Origin: Lasiodiplodia sp. COLG20 | Taxonomy: Eukaryota; Ascomycota; Dothideomycetes; Botryosphaeriales; Botryosphaeriaceae | Assembly: GCA_009801085.1 (NCBI GenBank) | Contig: VNWV01000009.1 | Location: 1-64,000, forward strand | Direction of reading: 5' to 3' | DNA length: 64,000 bases | Program-made: the position numbers and the translations under genes | Shown here: piece after piece, positions 53,939-64,000 of the stretch | How positions within the stretch are numbered: position 1 is the first letter of the stretch | Layout of the letters: each line of letters opens with the position of its first letter | Notes under the pieces: model-generated | Databases searched by the model: none | What the model saw: only the letters and a program-made list of their open reading frames with translations | Told to the model about the DNA's origin: nothing

Positions 53939-55753
53939 ATGACCTTCGAGTTCGACGTCATCGTTTATGGCTCAACGTCTGGAGCTGTCGCCGCAGCTAT
54001 ACAAAGCGCGAAGCTTGGCCGGCATGTCGCGCTGGTCTCACCTCACAGCCATATCGGTAGGCATTCCAAAATGCTTGTATTGCATATTATGCGCAAACTA
54101 ACAGATGGACCAGGTGGTATTCAAATTGAAGGCCTTGGGGCAAGCGATATTGACAATCAAGCCGAGTTCCAGAATTCAGGAACAGTAAGAGGGCTGGCAC
54201 TCGAGCTTCATCGCCGCATAAGCTCCTACTACGGTAGACTTGAACGTCTTGAAGAAGTGGTCAAAAAAGGGATTAAGGATCCGACTGTATGGCGGTTTGA
54301 ATCAAGCGTAGCTGAAGCAGTCATAAAGAAGTGGCTGAGTGAACACAACACTCTGCACATCATTCACGTATAATTCTCCCCTAGCATCCTGCAAAGAAAC
54401 GCTGAAGCCTAATTGAATTCTACTTACAGGGGCGTCTTGCCACAGAGAATGCTGTTGAGAAACAAGGCAATACTTTGCAGCGAATCAGGCTTTCCGACGG
54501 CAAAGTCCTTACAGGCCGGGTGAGTTTTGAGACAACTTTCCGAAGAAAAAATATTTTAACCGAGGCCAGGCATTCATTGAAGCATCGTACGAAGGAGATT
54601 TGCTGGCTGCCGCTGGAGTGTCCACGGTAATCGGGCGTGAAGCATCCAGCGCCTACGGAGAAAGCCTCGCCGGCGTGCGAGCGGAGACGCCATACCGGCA
54701 ATTCAATATACCGATTGACCCCTACCGCATTCCCCAGGATCCCTCCAGCGGCCTACTTTTTGGAGTCTCTCCCGAGCCGTTTGGAGAGCCGGGGCAGGGA
54801 GATGCTCACCTCGCAGCATATTCGTTCCGCATCCCGTTGACGAAGGAAGCGTCTAACCAAAAGCCAATCACTAAGCCCGATGGATACAACCCAGATCACT
54901 ACGAGCTCCACAGGCGCTTTGCAAAGGCGGGAGGGGAATGGTATACACCTACAGCTCGTTTGCCGAATGGGAAGACGGATTTGATCGGATCAGAAGCCGT
55001 TTTGGCAACTGACCTGCTTGGGATGAACGACGGCTGGCCAACTGGAGACTACAAGGCTCGACGGGAGATCCTTCGGGAAACTACGACATTCACGAAAGGC
55101 CTGCTGTATTTCTTCACAAGCGACCCAAGCCTACCACAGGACGTGAGAGATGAATGGAGCAAATGGGGCTATTGCGCCGATGAATTTCCAGATAACGACC
55201 ATTTTCCCCGTCAGCTGTACGTGCGGGACGCACGGCGGATGGTATCTAACTACGTCATCACTCAACACACGGCTTCACAAGGCGGCGATGACCCTGTCGA
55301 CGACCCTGTCACTGTGGCTTGCTGGCCGACCGATACTCACTGCGCGCGCCGTATTATCCGTGACGGCCATGTCCACAATGAAGGATTCATCTTCAAGGAT
55401 GGACATCGTTGGCGGCCATTTGGCGTCTCGTATCGAGCTCTGGTACCTCGAAAGTCGGAAGCTCGAAATCTCATTACAGCAACATGCCCTTCGTCAACTC
55501 ACGTGGGCTATGGTACGTATATCCCACAAATACTTACAGGAAGCCACGCGCTGACGATGCATATGTTAAAGGAGCGGTACGCCTTGAACATCAGTTTTAT
55601 GCTCTTGGCCAAAGCTGCGCTCATGCTTGCGACATGCTTTTGAGCACCTCAGAGGACTTTCAGGACATTCCTTACACAGAGCTCAAGAAGAGGCTACAAT
55701 CGGATGGACTTGTTCTGGATGCAAGCCTAATTCCTATGCCAAATATTCCCTAG
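53939..55753 (+). CDS. FAD-dependent oxidoreductase (FAD_oxidored family)
   Basis: Five exons: 53939-54056, 54114-54367, 54430-54519, 54570-55512 and 55572-55753; introns of 57, 62, 50 and 59 nt; 528 aa. N-terminal dinucleotide-binding loop FDVIVYGSTSGAVAAAIQSA (a GxxxGxxxA form) with the following VALVSPHSHIGGIQIEGLG, then AFIEASYEGDLLAAAGVS and GREASSAYGESLAGV, all typical of the pfam12831-type family. No signal peptide is seen. The acceptor of intron 1 was chosen to give HIGGIQ; the alternative AACAG site would add three residues (DGP) in frame. The last intron restores GYGAVRLEHQFYALGQSC. The substrate is unknown; the divergent sugar transporter suggests a carbohydrate-related compound. 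Membership is firm; the function is inferred. Confidence 0.87.
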
Positions 55754-56361
55754 TAAAATTTGGTAATACGAGGATGCCCACTCCGGGTTTTATGTCAGTA
55801 ATATAGCTATCTCAACAACGTACTAATTATCACGCTCGTAAGGATACGTGACAAATTCAAGTTACTATATACTTCCATGAACATTAAGTTGTAGCATTAT
55901 CGTAAGAGCAACAATATTGTTGTCCAGTAAATAAGTGTCATCAAGTGGTTGCTCACTGGAACAGATAGCATAGCCTAAACGATCAAGACACCGCTGCGGA
56001 ATATTGCATTCGATAAAATCCTGGATAAATTCGATTTACCTTTGCTTGAGTTAAATACAACACAGATGTACAGCTGACCTTTGACGAGCATGACGACTGG
56101 TGACATCCAATATCATTACATGCTGCGCATTCTTATCAGTTGAGAGAGGAGGGGGGGTCTTGTTTTCCACAGCTTATGCCTTCTACGAGAATAGGTCGCC
56201 CAGTAACTTTTCCCAACTCAAGAGGATGTCTCTAGAAGGAGGAATGTATAAGCAATAAGAGGATAGCAAATCCGTCACCCCGGCCAGAAAGTTTTCAATC
56301 GTAGAGCCAAAGGTCGAATTACTATCAGCCAAATTGATGACTATCTCCGGAGGAATTCGAA
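55754..56361. other. Gap between convergent genes
   Basis: 608 bp, AT-rich, 3' ends of both neighbours. No gene is supported. Confidence 0.45.
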
Positions 56362-57936
56362 TTAAATGATAGGAAAATCTTCATTTCCTCCGATCGAAAT
56401 TTCCACCGGTGAGCAGTGTGCCCTACATTGACTCCCGTTGTCATGTGACCTGCATCTGCGAAGAGCTCCGGCTCCGAATGCCATTCTGTAGAGATTGCTA
56501 ATCGAAATTAAAAGAACGCAATGATGCTCAGAAACCCTCACTAAAGTCAGTTCTTTCGGGTTTCTAACTTCGTTTCCGCCGCACCTCTTGACAATTCCAT
56601 CACTAACTTCAATTATATCCCCAGGCGAGATGATGAGCAAGCCGGAACCTTGGACTCGTGTAGCGAAGCCATTAACTACGCGCTGTCCTCGAATGATCAG
56701 ACGCTTATCTTCGTGATCTGTTTTTTGGAAGAACGCCTGATTGCCGACATGGATGGCCGTAGGCGGAGTGTATGACCAGTCACACACCCAAGAGTGAGAT
56801 AGCGAAAATTTAGTATCCGTGGAGTAATCATCACCTGTGGAAGTTTTAGGAGGTATTTTTAGGAAATAAGTGATGCCAGCGGATGATGTAGTCATTGTTG
56901 AGAAAAGACAGAAAACAATGCCGAATCTTTTCACAAAGTAGACCGCGAGTTTCTCGAATGTTTCCAATTCCGACAGCCTATAGTCGGGGACCATTTTCGG
57001 ATGGCTGTCTCTCTCAAATATACCAAGCAAGGCAAAAACTTTGTCCCGTGGATCCGACGCTTGTCCCTGTTGTGTCGCACGGTAGAGTTGAGGAAGTGTT
57101 TCGATGGCCTGGGGTCCAGTGAGCCCGTAATGAAGTAGCATTCGAGTGAACTTGTATATCCCTTTTTCGCCTTCACCGTTGGCGGTATTGTACAGTTTGT
57201 TGAAGTTATCACGGTAGAAATCTGCAAGCGAGTTCCATGGGATCGTTTTGTCGCCGCACATGACGATAGCCTGACGAGCCAGGGTAATTTCTTGAAATAC
57301 CCAAAGTCGTGTAAACCATCGCCGGCGCAATGTTGATCTTGCTTGTTGAATTGGGATATTGAACAGCTGCGCGTCTGTTTCGTTTTTCAAAAAGTCGATG
57401 AACTCGTCGCTGTCGGAGGTTGCTTCGCCAAGGTAAACCACAACGCGCGAAGCCGTCTGGTAGATCTTCGACATGATGGACACTTGGTGGTTCCTCTCCC
57501 AAACCGTAGCTTGGTTGATGCAAATGGCGTCGATCCATACGAATCTGGTCTTTTTTTCCAGACGGAGGTGCCGTAATGCTGCCTCACAGTTACGGGTAAT
57601 AGGAATCTTTTTCTCCTCGGGCCCGCATGACACGACTTTTGTAAGACTTTTGTCGCCACCCGCATCTGCCCATGTATACGATAAGGCTTCATAGTCGGGA
57701 GCCTTTTCCAAATCGACATGAATTATGTCGCAGCGGACGGTGCTGTAGAATGACCCTGGTGGCAAGACAACGAGCCGAATGTCGTTCTTGCCTCCAAGGT
57801 TGTCGTATTGGTAAAGCTCTGTTTTGCGATCGCTCTTACTAGGACCACTGGGCATGAGTCTCCGACGCTTTAGGGTCCGACTAGTATCAACGGGCATTTC
57901 GGTGAGACGAAGCTGTTGAGCTTTAGCGCCTGACAT
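56362..57936 (-). CDS. HET-domain protein (short form)
   Basis: Single exon, 524 aa. The HET domain (about 78-235) begins with YEALSYTWADAGGDKSLTK and continues with RFVWIDAICINQATVWERNH, MSKIYQTASRVVVYLGEATS and the closing RRRWFTRLWVFQEITLAR. The C-terminal part includes the ASDPRDKVFALLGI motif common after HET domains and a short sandwich-like end (GQRVVNGFATRVQGSGLLII, SPGDIIEVSDGI). The layout is the widespread small HET type. The last ~35 residues (after LYRMAFGAG) look unlike the family and may be read-through after a small frameshift. Function as above for HET proteins. Confidence 0.88.
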   Translation of the reverse strand: MSGAKAQQLRLTEMPVDTSRTLKRRRLMPSGPSKSDRKTELYQYDNLGGKNDIRLVVLPPGSFYSTVRCDIIHVDLEKAPDYEALSYTWADAGGDKSLTKVVSCGPEEKKIPITRNCEAALRHLRLEKKTRFVWIDAICINQATVWERNHQVSIMSKIYQTASRVVVYLGEATSDSDEFIDFLKNETDAQLFNIPIQQARSTLRRRWFTRLWVFQEITLARQAIVMCGDKTIPWNSLADFYRDNFNKLYNTANGEGEKGIYKFTRMLLHYGLTGPQAIETLPQLYRATQQGQASDPRDKVFALLGIFERDSHPKMVPDYRLSELETFEKLAVYFVKRFGIVFCLFSTMTTSSAGITYFLKIPPKTSTGDDYSTDTKFSLSHSWVCDWSYTPPTAIHVGNQAFFQKTDHEDKRLIIRGQRVVNGFATRVQGSGLLIISPGDIIEVSDGIVKRCGGNEVRNPKELTLVRVSEHHCVLLISISNLYRMAFGAGALRRCRSHDNGSQCRAHCSPVEISIGGNEDFPII

Positions 57937-60750
57937 GGACGTGATTTGTATGGACAGGAAAAAAAAAGGAAAAATAGTTCAGCTCAACGGGAGGGTTGAC
58001 GTGGCATTTTTTCAGGGCAGAGGTGGCTCTCAAATTCTGCCGCCTACAGATGACGCGCAAAACAAGGCCAGCATCGCTTATCCAATCAGAACTACTTTCT
58101 GTGTTATATCATTGGACAGACTATCACACCTGCAGCAGCACATGACCTCAGCCCTTTCACCGGTGAAAGCTCTCCGGCAGGTTTGGGTCTCGTAGCTTGG
58201 ATACCGTCAGCATTCATGCGGGGTATAGCCCTTCCTGATTCGCTTGTGATATATGCCCAGTATTCTTCCAGGTTCTTATACCTACTTTCGCCACCCAGCC
58301 TGGCCACTCAGCTGCTGGGGTATGTATGGAGTAGCTGTTTGCTCAGCCCACCGACCTTCATCCATCACCCTAGTGACGGCCTTATCACTACGATCCCAAC
58401 GCGTTGAAGTCGTTGACGAACAGAACAGCCATAAAACTGGGCTGCAGATCGCTCCGATATGTACCGCATTATGATAAGAAGTAACCCGAGCCACTTGCGA
58501 TATGCTAAATGTCTCCATCTTTAGCTAGGTAGCAAAGACGAGTCAACTTGTCTACAATAAAGCACTGGTTCGGTCAAAGCTAATTGTTATAGAAAAGGTC
58601 TCCTGTATCCCATCCAATCCCAAATCCTGTATGATGAGCCTAGTCATAGGGCACCCTTATTCGTACTGTCCCCATCTCCTGTGGCGTAGCTGAGCGTTTT
58701 ACTCGCCTAAAGAACCCCAAAAAGTTGAAATTGGTATGTAGAGACTTTATCGCGGTATTCTACTCCCAGTTACTTACTAGAGGCTGCTGTCTTCTGGTCT
58801 TCTGATAACGGTATGACTGCTTGCATGGGACAATGAACTGGTCTGCCCCTCTAGTTGCTATACACGCTCCTGTATATGGTGTGGGTTATCTGGTAATATT
58901 ACTTTATCTCTTTTCAAAGTGCTGGGTGTGCAGGTCACCCCATGTATGCGATAAAGGCGGTAGGCCAACTTCACGTGTCCCACAAACCCTTCTTTCGGAC
59001 GCACATACGATCTGAATCGCATGGACCTTGACACATAAGTTGAGAATGTAAAATGCTAGTGATAGTTGAATCCATGAAAGTCCTTAAAAGCAGCCCCGAC
59101 ATTGTTATTGGTGGCATTTTGTGGGACTCCGTTCCCGTTGCCGCGTTTGGAACGTGCTTCATGACGCTGGTCGTCCTGTTCTCATGGGTTCATGGGTAAC
59201 ATTATGAAATGCGAAGGCATTCGCGGTAGTCCCAAATGGAAGGTCAATCGTGGTAACAATACGATAGATCTCTTTCAGTATAACCTGTTTGTCACCTCTT
59301 GACAGATGCACACCAATCCTTACAGCAACTCACAGACCAGGAGGCCCGAGCGGACAAGCTTCCCCGCTCCGGTGGGATCGTTCGACGGGCGGGGATAGCA
59401 GGAGCCGTAGGATAGCCATCCCTCTGTGCTGCAAGGGCACAGTTTACCAGACAATGTCTGAAGGTGTCAAGAGCCTTGGCTACCAGACTTATGTCATGGG
59501 TGGAGTCCAGTACCCAATTCTCATCGCCCAGATCAATGGCAATCTTGAGAAAATCAGGCCATATAGCAATAGCTCTTTCCAAATCTAGACGAATTACAAC
59601 ATTGCCACCTCTCATTCACCAATGAAATCGTGGGTCCACTCAATCCTCATACCCGTAAGAGCCGTGAGATCCGTGTCATGGAGGGTCAATGCGTAGGGAA
59701 CCATGAACAGTTCTCACGCAACATCCAACAACGGTAAAACATCTCTTCTCCTCGTGTGGTACATGGGTAGCACTGGTAATTTTGCGTCCCGTCTTTCGCC
59801 ACATGGAAAGAATTGTTGAGAGTACACTGAAATTCAGCAGTCACCGCTTCGTTGAGCCGAAAAAGAAAATAAAAACTGGAGCTTTACCAGATCGCGACAC
59901 ATCATATCGACGGCACTACGGCAGCACTCCCGGGCCCGTTTCATCGGGTACATCGATCTGAAAAGGCTTCAAATCACCGAGCCTTCTTCCAATGGCAGGG
60001 GATCCCATCGTAGCCCTAAAAAACAAGCAAATTAATTGTGCTGACTCCTGCGTCGCAAAATTTGTAACATCGAGAAAAAGCAAAGCACAGGGATGAGTCG
60101 CACGCCGCAGGTCGGCAAGGTTCCGAGTTGGCAACAGGAACTTGCGGTTCTGGCGACGTCCTTCCTTTTGCAGTCGGCTTTTTCGAAGTAACTCCACCAA
60201 TCTCGAGATGGTTCTAGGTGACGCGCGTATGTGGCTAATCTTTATAGAAAAATAGGGAAGAACGGTGCACGCCGCTACACTTCCGTTGAGGGGTCATGTT
60301 GCAGATCATGCATTTACCCGGAGGCTCCACAATTTATCCAGAACAAAAAAGACTCGCATGTTTAACTTGCTTATTGTCGGCTTCACTTTCACCCTTTCAA
60401 ATAAAACAAGGGTGTACACAGTTCCGGTAAGTCGGTTGCGGGTAGTCAGATAGCCAAGCATCGGTTTCAGGCTATGCTGGTGGTCGGACGTAAATGCCTG
60501 ACATAGCAAAAAGACAGCAATCCCACTAGCCCTCATTGTGTGGAATGAGCAGAAGTCCGCTCTCTGTTGGCGTACCGTGACATTTATGCTTGTTGGAAAC
60601 TTGATGCATCGTACGTTTCTTGGGGATTTTCTTGGTGTGAGAGTAATAGGAATCTGGTTACCCTGGGCGTTTCACCTACACGTGCTGGATATAAGCAATG
60701 ACAATCCGCGATACCAGCATTCCCTGGAAGCGCAACTCTGTCTTTTCACC
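57937..60750. other. 2.8-kb gene-free interval
   Basis: No open frame longer than about 107 codons, and none with a recognisable motif, on either strand. Base composition is mixed. The part near 57950 has an A-run right upstream of the HET start. I see no repeats or transposase fragments. The right end must hold the promoter of the receptor gene. Confidence 0.5.
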
Positions 60751-62363
60751 ATGATGTGGCCCGTGCTGCTCCTAGTGTTGAGCTTACTCCGGCGTGCCTC
60801 GGCAGCAGACCTCTCGTTCTCCAGCCTACCAAAATGCTCAGTAAGGCGATCGATCTAAGCAAATGCGGAAGATCTGCGACCATTGACGGTGTCACAGCTA
60901 CCTTGCCTGTTGGAGGCATTGACAATCATCGACTGTTCCGCTCTTGACTTCGCCTGCCAATGTCGCAAGAGTGGTCAGCTTGCAGATATCACTCAGTCAT
61001 GCTTACAAGCGAAGTGCAAAATGCAAGAAGTAATTGGTGAGCATATATTTCACTGAAGCAAATGCAGTCTACTAAGAAGGTCCAGATCTTGCCAAAATCC
61101 AAAGCAAACTGTGCAATCACTCGGTCGATTCACGCCAAGGCTATCTGAGAAACGAAAAGATAATATCCGTCTCTCTTGCGCTATTCTTCGTGGCTATCAG
61201 AATGACCTCGAAGGTTTTGATACAGAGAAGACTAGGATTAGATGACTGGATGATCCTTGTTGCGGCAGTAAGTGCACGGATTGCGCGGAGAGATCATGCC
61301 AGATGTACTAACTGGGACTAGCATCTTAGCATCGCGTCACTTGCTTGTCTATTGATCAGTAAGTTGCCATAGCGCTACCAGATCCACTCGAGGTAAGGGA
61401 CGGTCTTTAACAGCGTGCACTAAAACCAGGTGTGAATTACGGCTTCGGACGTCATCTTTGGGGGTTTGATACGTCTTACCACTTTGCGCAAGCACTCAAA
61501 TTCTGTATGTTTTCTGTATTCATGGAACTATTATATCTACTAATACCATCAAGTTTACATCGAGCAAATTCTCTACGCCATTATAACCGGTATCACAAAG
61601 CTTTCCATCCTCATCTTCTTCCTATCGATCTTCCAACAGTCCCGTTCATTCAGAATTGCGGCCAAAGTCGTTTTCGCCTCGATCGCATGTTCGACCACCG
61701 TCTACATCTTTGGCCTTGCCTTTCAATGCATCCCCGTCCCATTGTCATGGGACAAGGACATCAAGGATGGCAAGTGCCTCAACTTCAACAACCTGGCGTA
61801 CTCAGGAGCGGCAATCACCATCGCGCAGGACGTTGCGACACTTATTCTGCCAATCCCCCAACTTCACACTCTTCGGGTTGACGTATACAAGAGAATTGGG
61901 CTGGCTATCATGTTCACTGTCGGCAGTCTGTATGTCAGAACTCTATTCTGTACACGTGTCACATACTAACTTTATTCGCTCCAGTGGTTGCGTCGCATCT
62001 ATGGTGCGGCTCAAATTCCTCATCGACTACGGCATCTCAACCGGTGAAGCTGCAGATCCAACATGTAAGCTTGCAGCCAAAGAGTTACTCTATAATCCAG
62101 CTGACCATTCTTTCATGACAGACACAACTGCTCCTGCTATCGCATGGAGCGGAATTGAGGCCGGGGCGGCAATTGTCTGCGCCTGTCTGCCGTCCACTCG
62201 CAATCTGTATCGACGGGTAGCTTCCCAGCTCTTTCCAAGGCTGTCGCTCAGCCTGTCCTCTCTGAACCGGTTTCGCGTGAAGCAGGTCACGAGCATCACG
62301 CAGAACTCAAGACCTCGCAACGAATCGGAAATCGAGCTGAGTCGGACTGGAGGGGAAGCTTAA
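60751..62363 (+). CDS. CFEM-domain PTH11-like seven-helix receptor
   Basis: Eight exons: 60751-60840, 60898-61036, 61086-61267, 61322-61358, 61430-61504, 61554-61929, 61985-62064 and 62122-62363; introns 49-71 nt; 406 aa. Signal peptide (MMWPVLLLVLSLLRRASA), CFEM domain (about 25-75) with the eight-Cys pattern LPKCSLPCLLEAL, IDCSALDFACQCRKSG, SCLQAKC and SKLC, then the rhodopsin-like fungal domain (RLGLDDWMILVAA, NYGFGRHLWGFD, FYIEQILYAIITGITKLSIL, FQCIPVPLSWDKD, YSGAAITIAQDVATLILPIP, GIEAGAAIVCACLPSTRNL) and a short cytoplasmic tail. This resembles Pth11 of Magnaporthe, a surface sensor for plant-contact cues, and its many paralogues. The ligand is unknown. The start is the first of two tandem ATGs; the second would work as well. 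Confidence 0.9.
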
Positions 62364-63422
62364 CCGTCCCGTGTGACGTATCTGAACTTGCGGGGAGACC
62401 CGACGGTGCCGGTGACGCCATCCTGTCGCAAGCGATGTCCGGTCGGTGTTCGGATGGAAGTGAGTGTGAAGGAAAAGGGACAGGGAGAGTCGAGATGCGA
62501 ACGGGAAGTACTTGGCAAGAGACGGCCGTTGGCGTGGGCGGAGACGCCGCACGGTGCTCTCAAGGCGGCGGATGTGGCGCGTGGAGGCGTCGGGGGATGT
62601 GCCGTGGCGTGCAAGGGAGATCGCCGGCTAAAGCTTGAGCTCGAGGATTTTTGTAGCTCTTCAGCGCGTGTCTCGGTCAGTTCCTTGCAGCGACTCGAGG
62701 CTGGGGCGGAAAGCGGAGGTCGGGGTTCGGTTCGGTTGCGGGGAGAGGGGAAAGAGCGGGGTTACGGCTGCCAGCAGAGCGGAAAACTAACTGCATCGAG
62801 GGCTACAATAGCGAGAAGGCCGTTGGCACGCGTAACGCGATGCGTAATACGACCGACTATCTTGCCCTCGAAGCGTCAATTGTCAATGCAAGGCTATTTA
62901 ATTTTGGAACACCTGACTGAATCAAAGTTCCCAGGTCGCCACTTTGTAGTGCAGTATCATGCTTCTTTCGAAAGATTGGTTGCGAGGATATCGATTCGGC
63001 ACAAGATTACCGAGCAACCCGGTACTGAGCATCCAATTGAGAAGGGGGTCGGCAGACCCGAAGTGACATAACCGGGGTGATCGGCACTCCGGCGGGTGAG
63101 ATTGAGGCTAAGATCTCGACAATAATCCGCAACCGTGGGATAAGCCGCTTTGATCACGCCAGGTGCCAGAATGGGCATACTTTCCACTGTCGCCTTCTGC
63201 TTTTAGAGGTTGCAGCGGTGGATACGGTGGGATTGTGGGCTCCGTCCAGGGAATCCTTGAATGTCCATCCCACAAGCCCACAAAGCAATTCCCGGCACTT
63301 GTTGGCGGAGCGGAGAATGCAATTCCATGCAAGAAGATAAAGCTCGATGTTATTGCCATCATTGTCCGGCAAATCCGTCTATCTGTACCACTCGTTGTTT
63401 TTTAAACCTACCGGTCTTCGTC
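62364..63422. other. Intergenic region before the GH51 gene
   Basis: 1.06 kb. A GC-rich open frame (about 230 codons) crosses it but has no domain or signal, and is not believed. It holds the receptor 3' end and the GH51 promoter. Confidence 0.45.
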
Positions 63423-64000
63423 ATGTTGCTCCATCCGCGTGCTGTTTTGATAGGTGCTGTTGCACTCGTCGCTTCCACGGCACCTTCATTGGCTATTCAC
63501 TTGACGGTATCCCAAAATAGCGGAAATGCAACATCCTCGCACATGTGGGGTTTGATGTTTGAGGTGAGACATTCAACCATAGTGGGTGGGCAGGGACTGA
63601 TATGTCAGTGTAGGATATCAATCAATCGGGAGATGGCGGCCTTCATGGTCAGCTCATCCGCAACAATGGCTTCCAGGGGCCAGATCCGGATCTTGACGCC
63701 TACGGATCATTGAGCGGCACTTCCCTTGCGATTGATGATACAGTTCCACTCACGGATGCGATCCCCCGGACTCTTCGTGTCGATGTTGAAGCTGGAGCCA
63801 CTGGCGAGGCTGGTTTCATCAACTCTGGTTACTGGGGTGTGCCTGTTGATGGCAGCACTTATTCTCACTCGATCTACGTACGTGGAGACTATAGCGGTGA
63901 CATGACTTTCTCTCTGGTCGGAAACAGCAGTGGAACCGTTTTCGGCCAGAGCACATTTCACGTTGATAGCGTGTCTGACAAGTACACCCTTTTCAATGCC
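63423..64000 (+). CDS. GH51 alpha-L-arabinofuranosidase, N-terminal part
   Basis: Runs off the right edge. Exons 63423-63563 and 63614-64000 (open), intron 50 nt. Signal peptide (HPRAVLIGAVALVASTAPSLA), then HLTVSQNSGNATSSHMWGLM and, across the splice, the FEDISQSGDGGLHGQLIRNN motif near the N-terminus of GH51 enzymes, followed by the first beta-sandwich (RTLRVDVEAGATGEAGF, YWGVPVDGSTYSHSIYVRGD). Secreted enzyme that removes arabinofuranosyl side groups from arabinoxylan, arabinan or pectin. The catalytic TIM barrel with its Glu pair lies beyond the window, so activity cannot be judged. The first-exon start is supported by the signal peptide. Confidence 0.88.

Noticed and set aside
53939..54113. 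FAD oxidoreductase intron 1 ending at the AACAG site near 54104
   Set aside because: In frame, but inserts DGP into the conserved HIGGIQIEGLG segment.
62373..63071. 232-codon plus-strand frame before the GH51 gene
   Set aside because: No domain, Arg/Gly-rich, in intergenic DNA; no splice or signal features.

Overview
The window is nuclear DNA of a filamentous ascomycete (Pezizomycotina). The class is less certain; the gene set would fit Dothideomycetes, but I cannot fix it from sequence alone. The main evidence is short GT-AG introns of about 47-94 nt with CTRAC-like branch sites, the gene repertoire (Pan1, Ire1, HET-domain proteins, a CFEM/PTH11-like receptor, DUF3431, fungal NRPS and P450s), and AT-rich relic DNA. 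All gene models below are my own splice reconstructions. Each keeps one open frame from ATG to stop.

Left third, 0.8-18.4 kb: conserved housekeeping genes, densely packed, often in divergent pairs. In order: PAN1 (-), a small coiled-coil protein (+), methylthioribose-1-phosphate isomerase MRI1 (-), an aldo-keto reductase (+), the unfolded-protein-response sensor IRE1 (-), chaperonin subunit CCT2 (-) and the splicing factor SAD1/USP39 (+). Between the reductase and IRE1 lies a gene-free AT-rich stretch with small palindromic elements. A related broken copy of these lies at the left edge.

18.4-34 kb: an accessory block that looks like a secondary-metabolite cluster. It begins with the 3' remnant of a P450 gene (+), then has five genes on the minus strand: an intact P450, an MFS transporter, a bZIP regulator of CYS3/METR type, a two-module NRPS (A-T-C-A-T-C, 2077 aa) and a DUF3431 membrane protein. 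The two modules imply a dipeptide-type product. The P450 would tailor it, the transporter export it and the bZIP control the set. The role of DUF3431, and whether it belongs, is open.

34-48 kb: loosely spaced single genes: a Cys-rich membrane protein, an arrestin-like protein with a PPxY motif, a second P450 (CYP65-like), a BTB-domain protein, a secreted Ser/Ala-rich probable GPI protein, and an NmrA-like protein. Long gene-free gaps separate several of them.

48-64 kb: two HET-domain genes flank a divergent pair, a sugar-porter transporter with a 4-nt micro-exon and an FAD-dependent oxidoreductase. A 2.8-kb gene-free gap follows, then a CFEM/PTH11-like seven-helix receptor, and at the right edge the start of a GH51 alpha-L-arabinofuranosidase. 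Transporter, oxidoreductase and arabinofuranosidase may share plant-sugar use, but only proximity suggests this.
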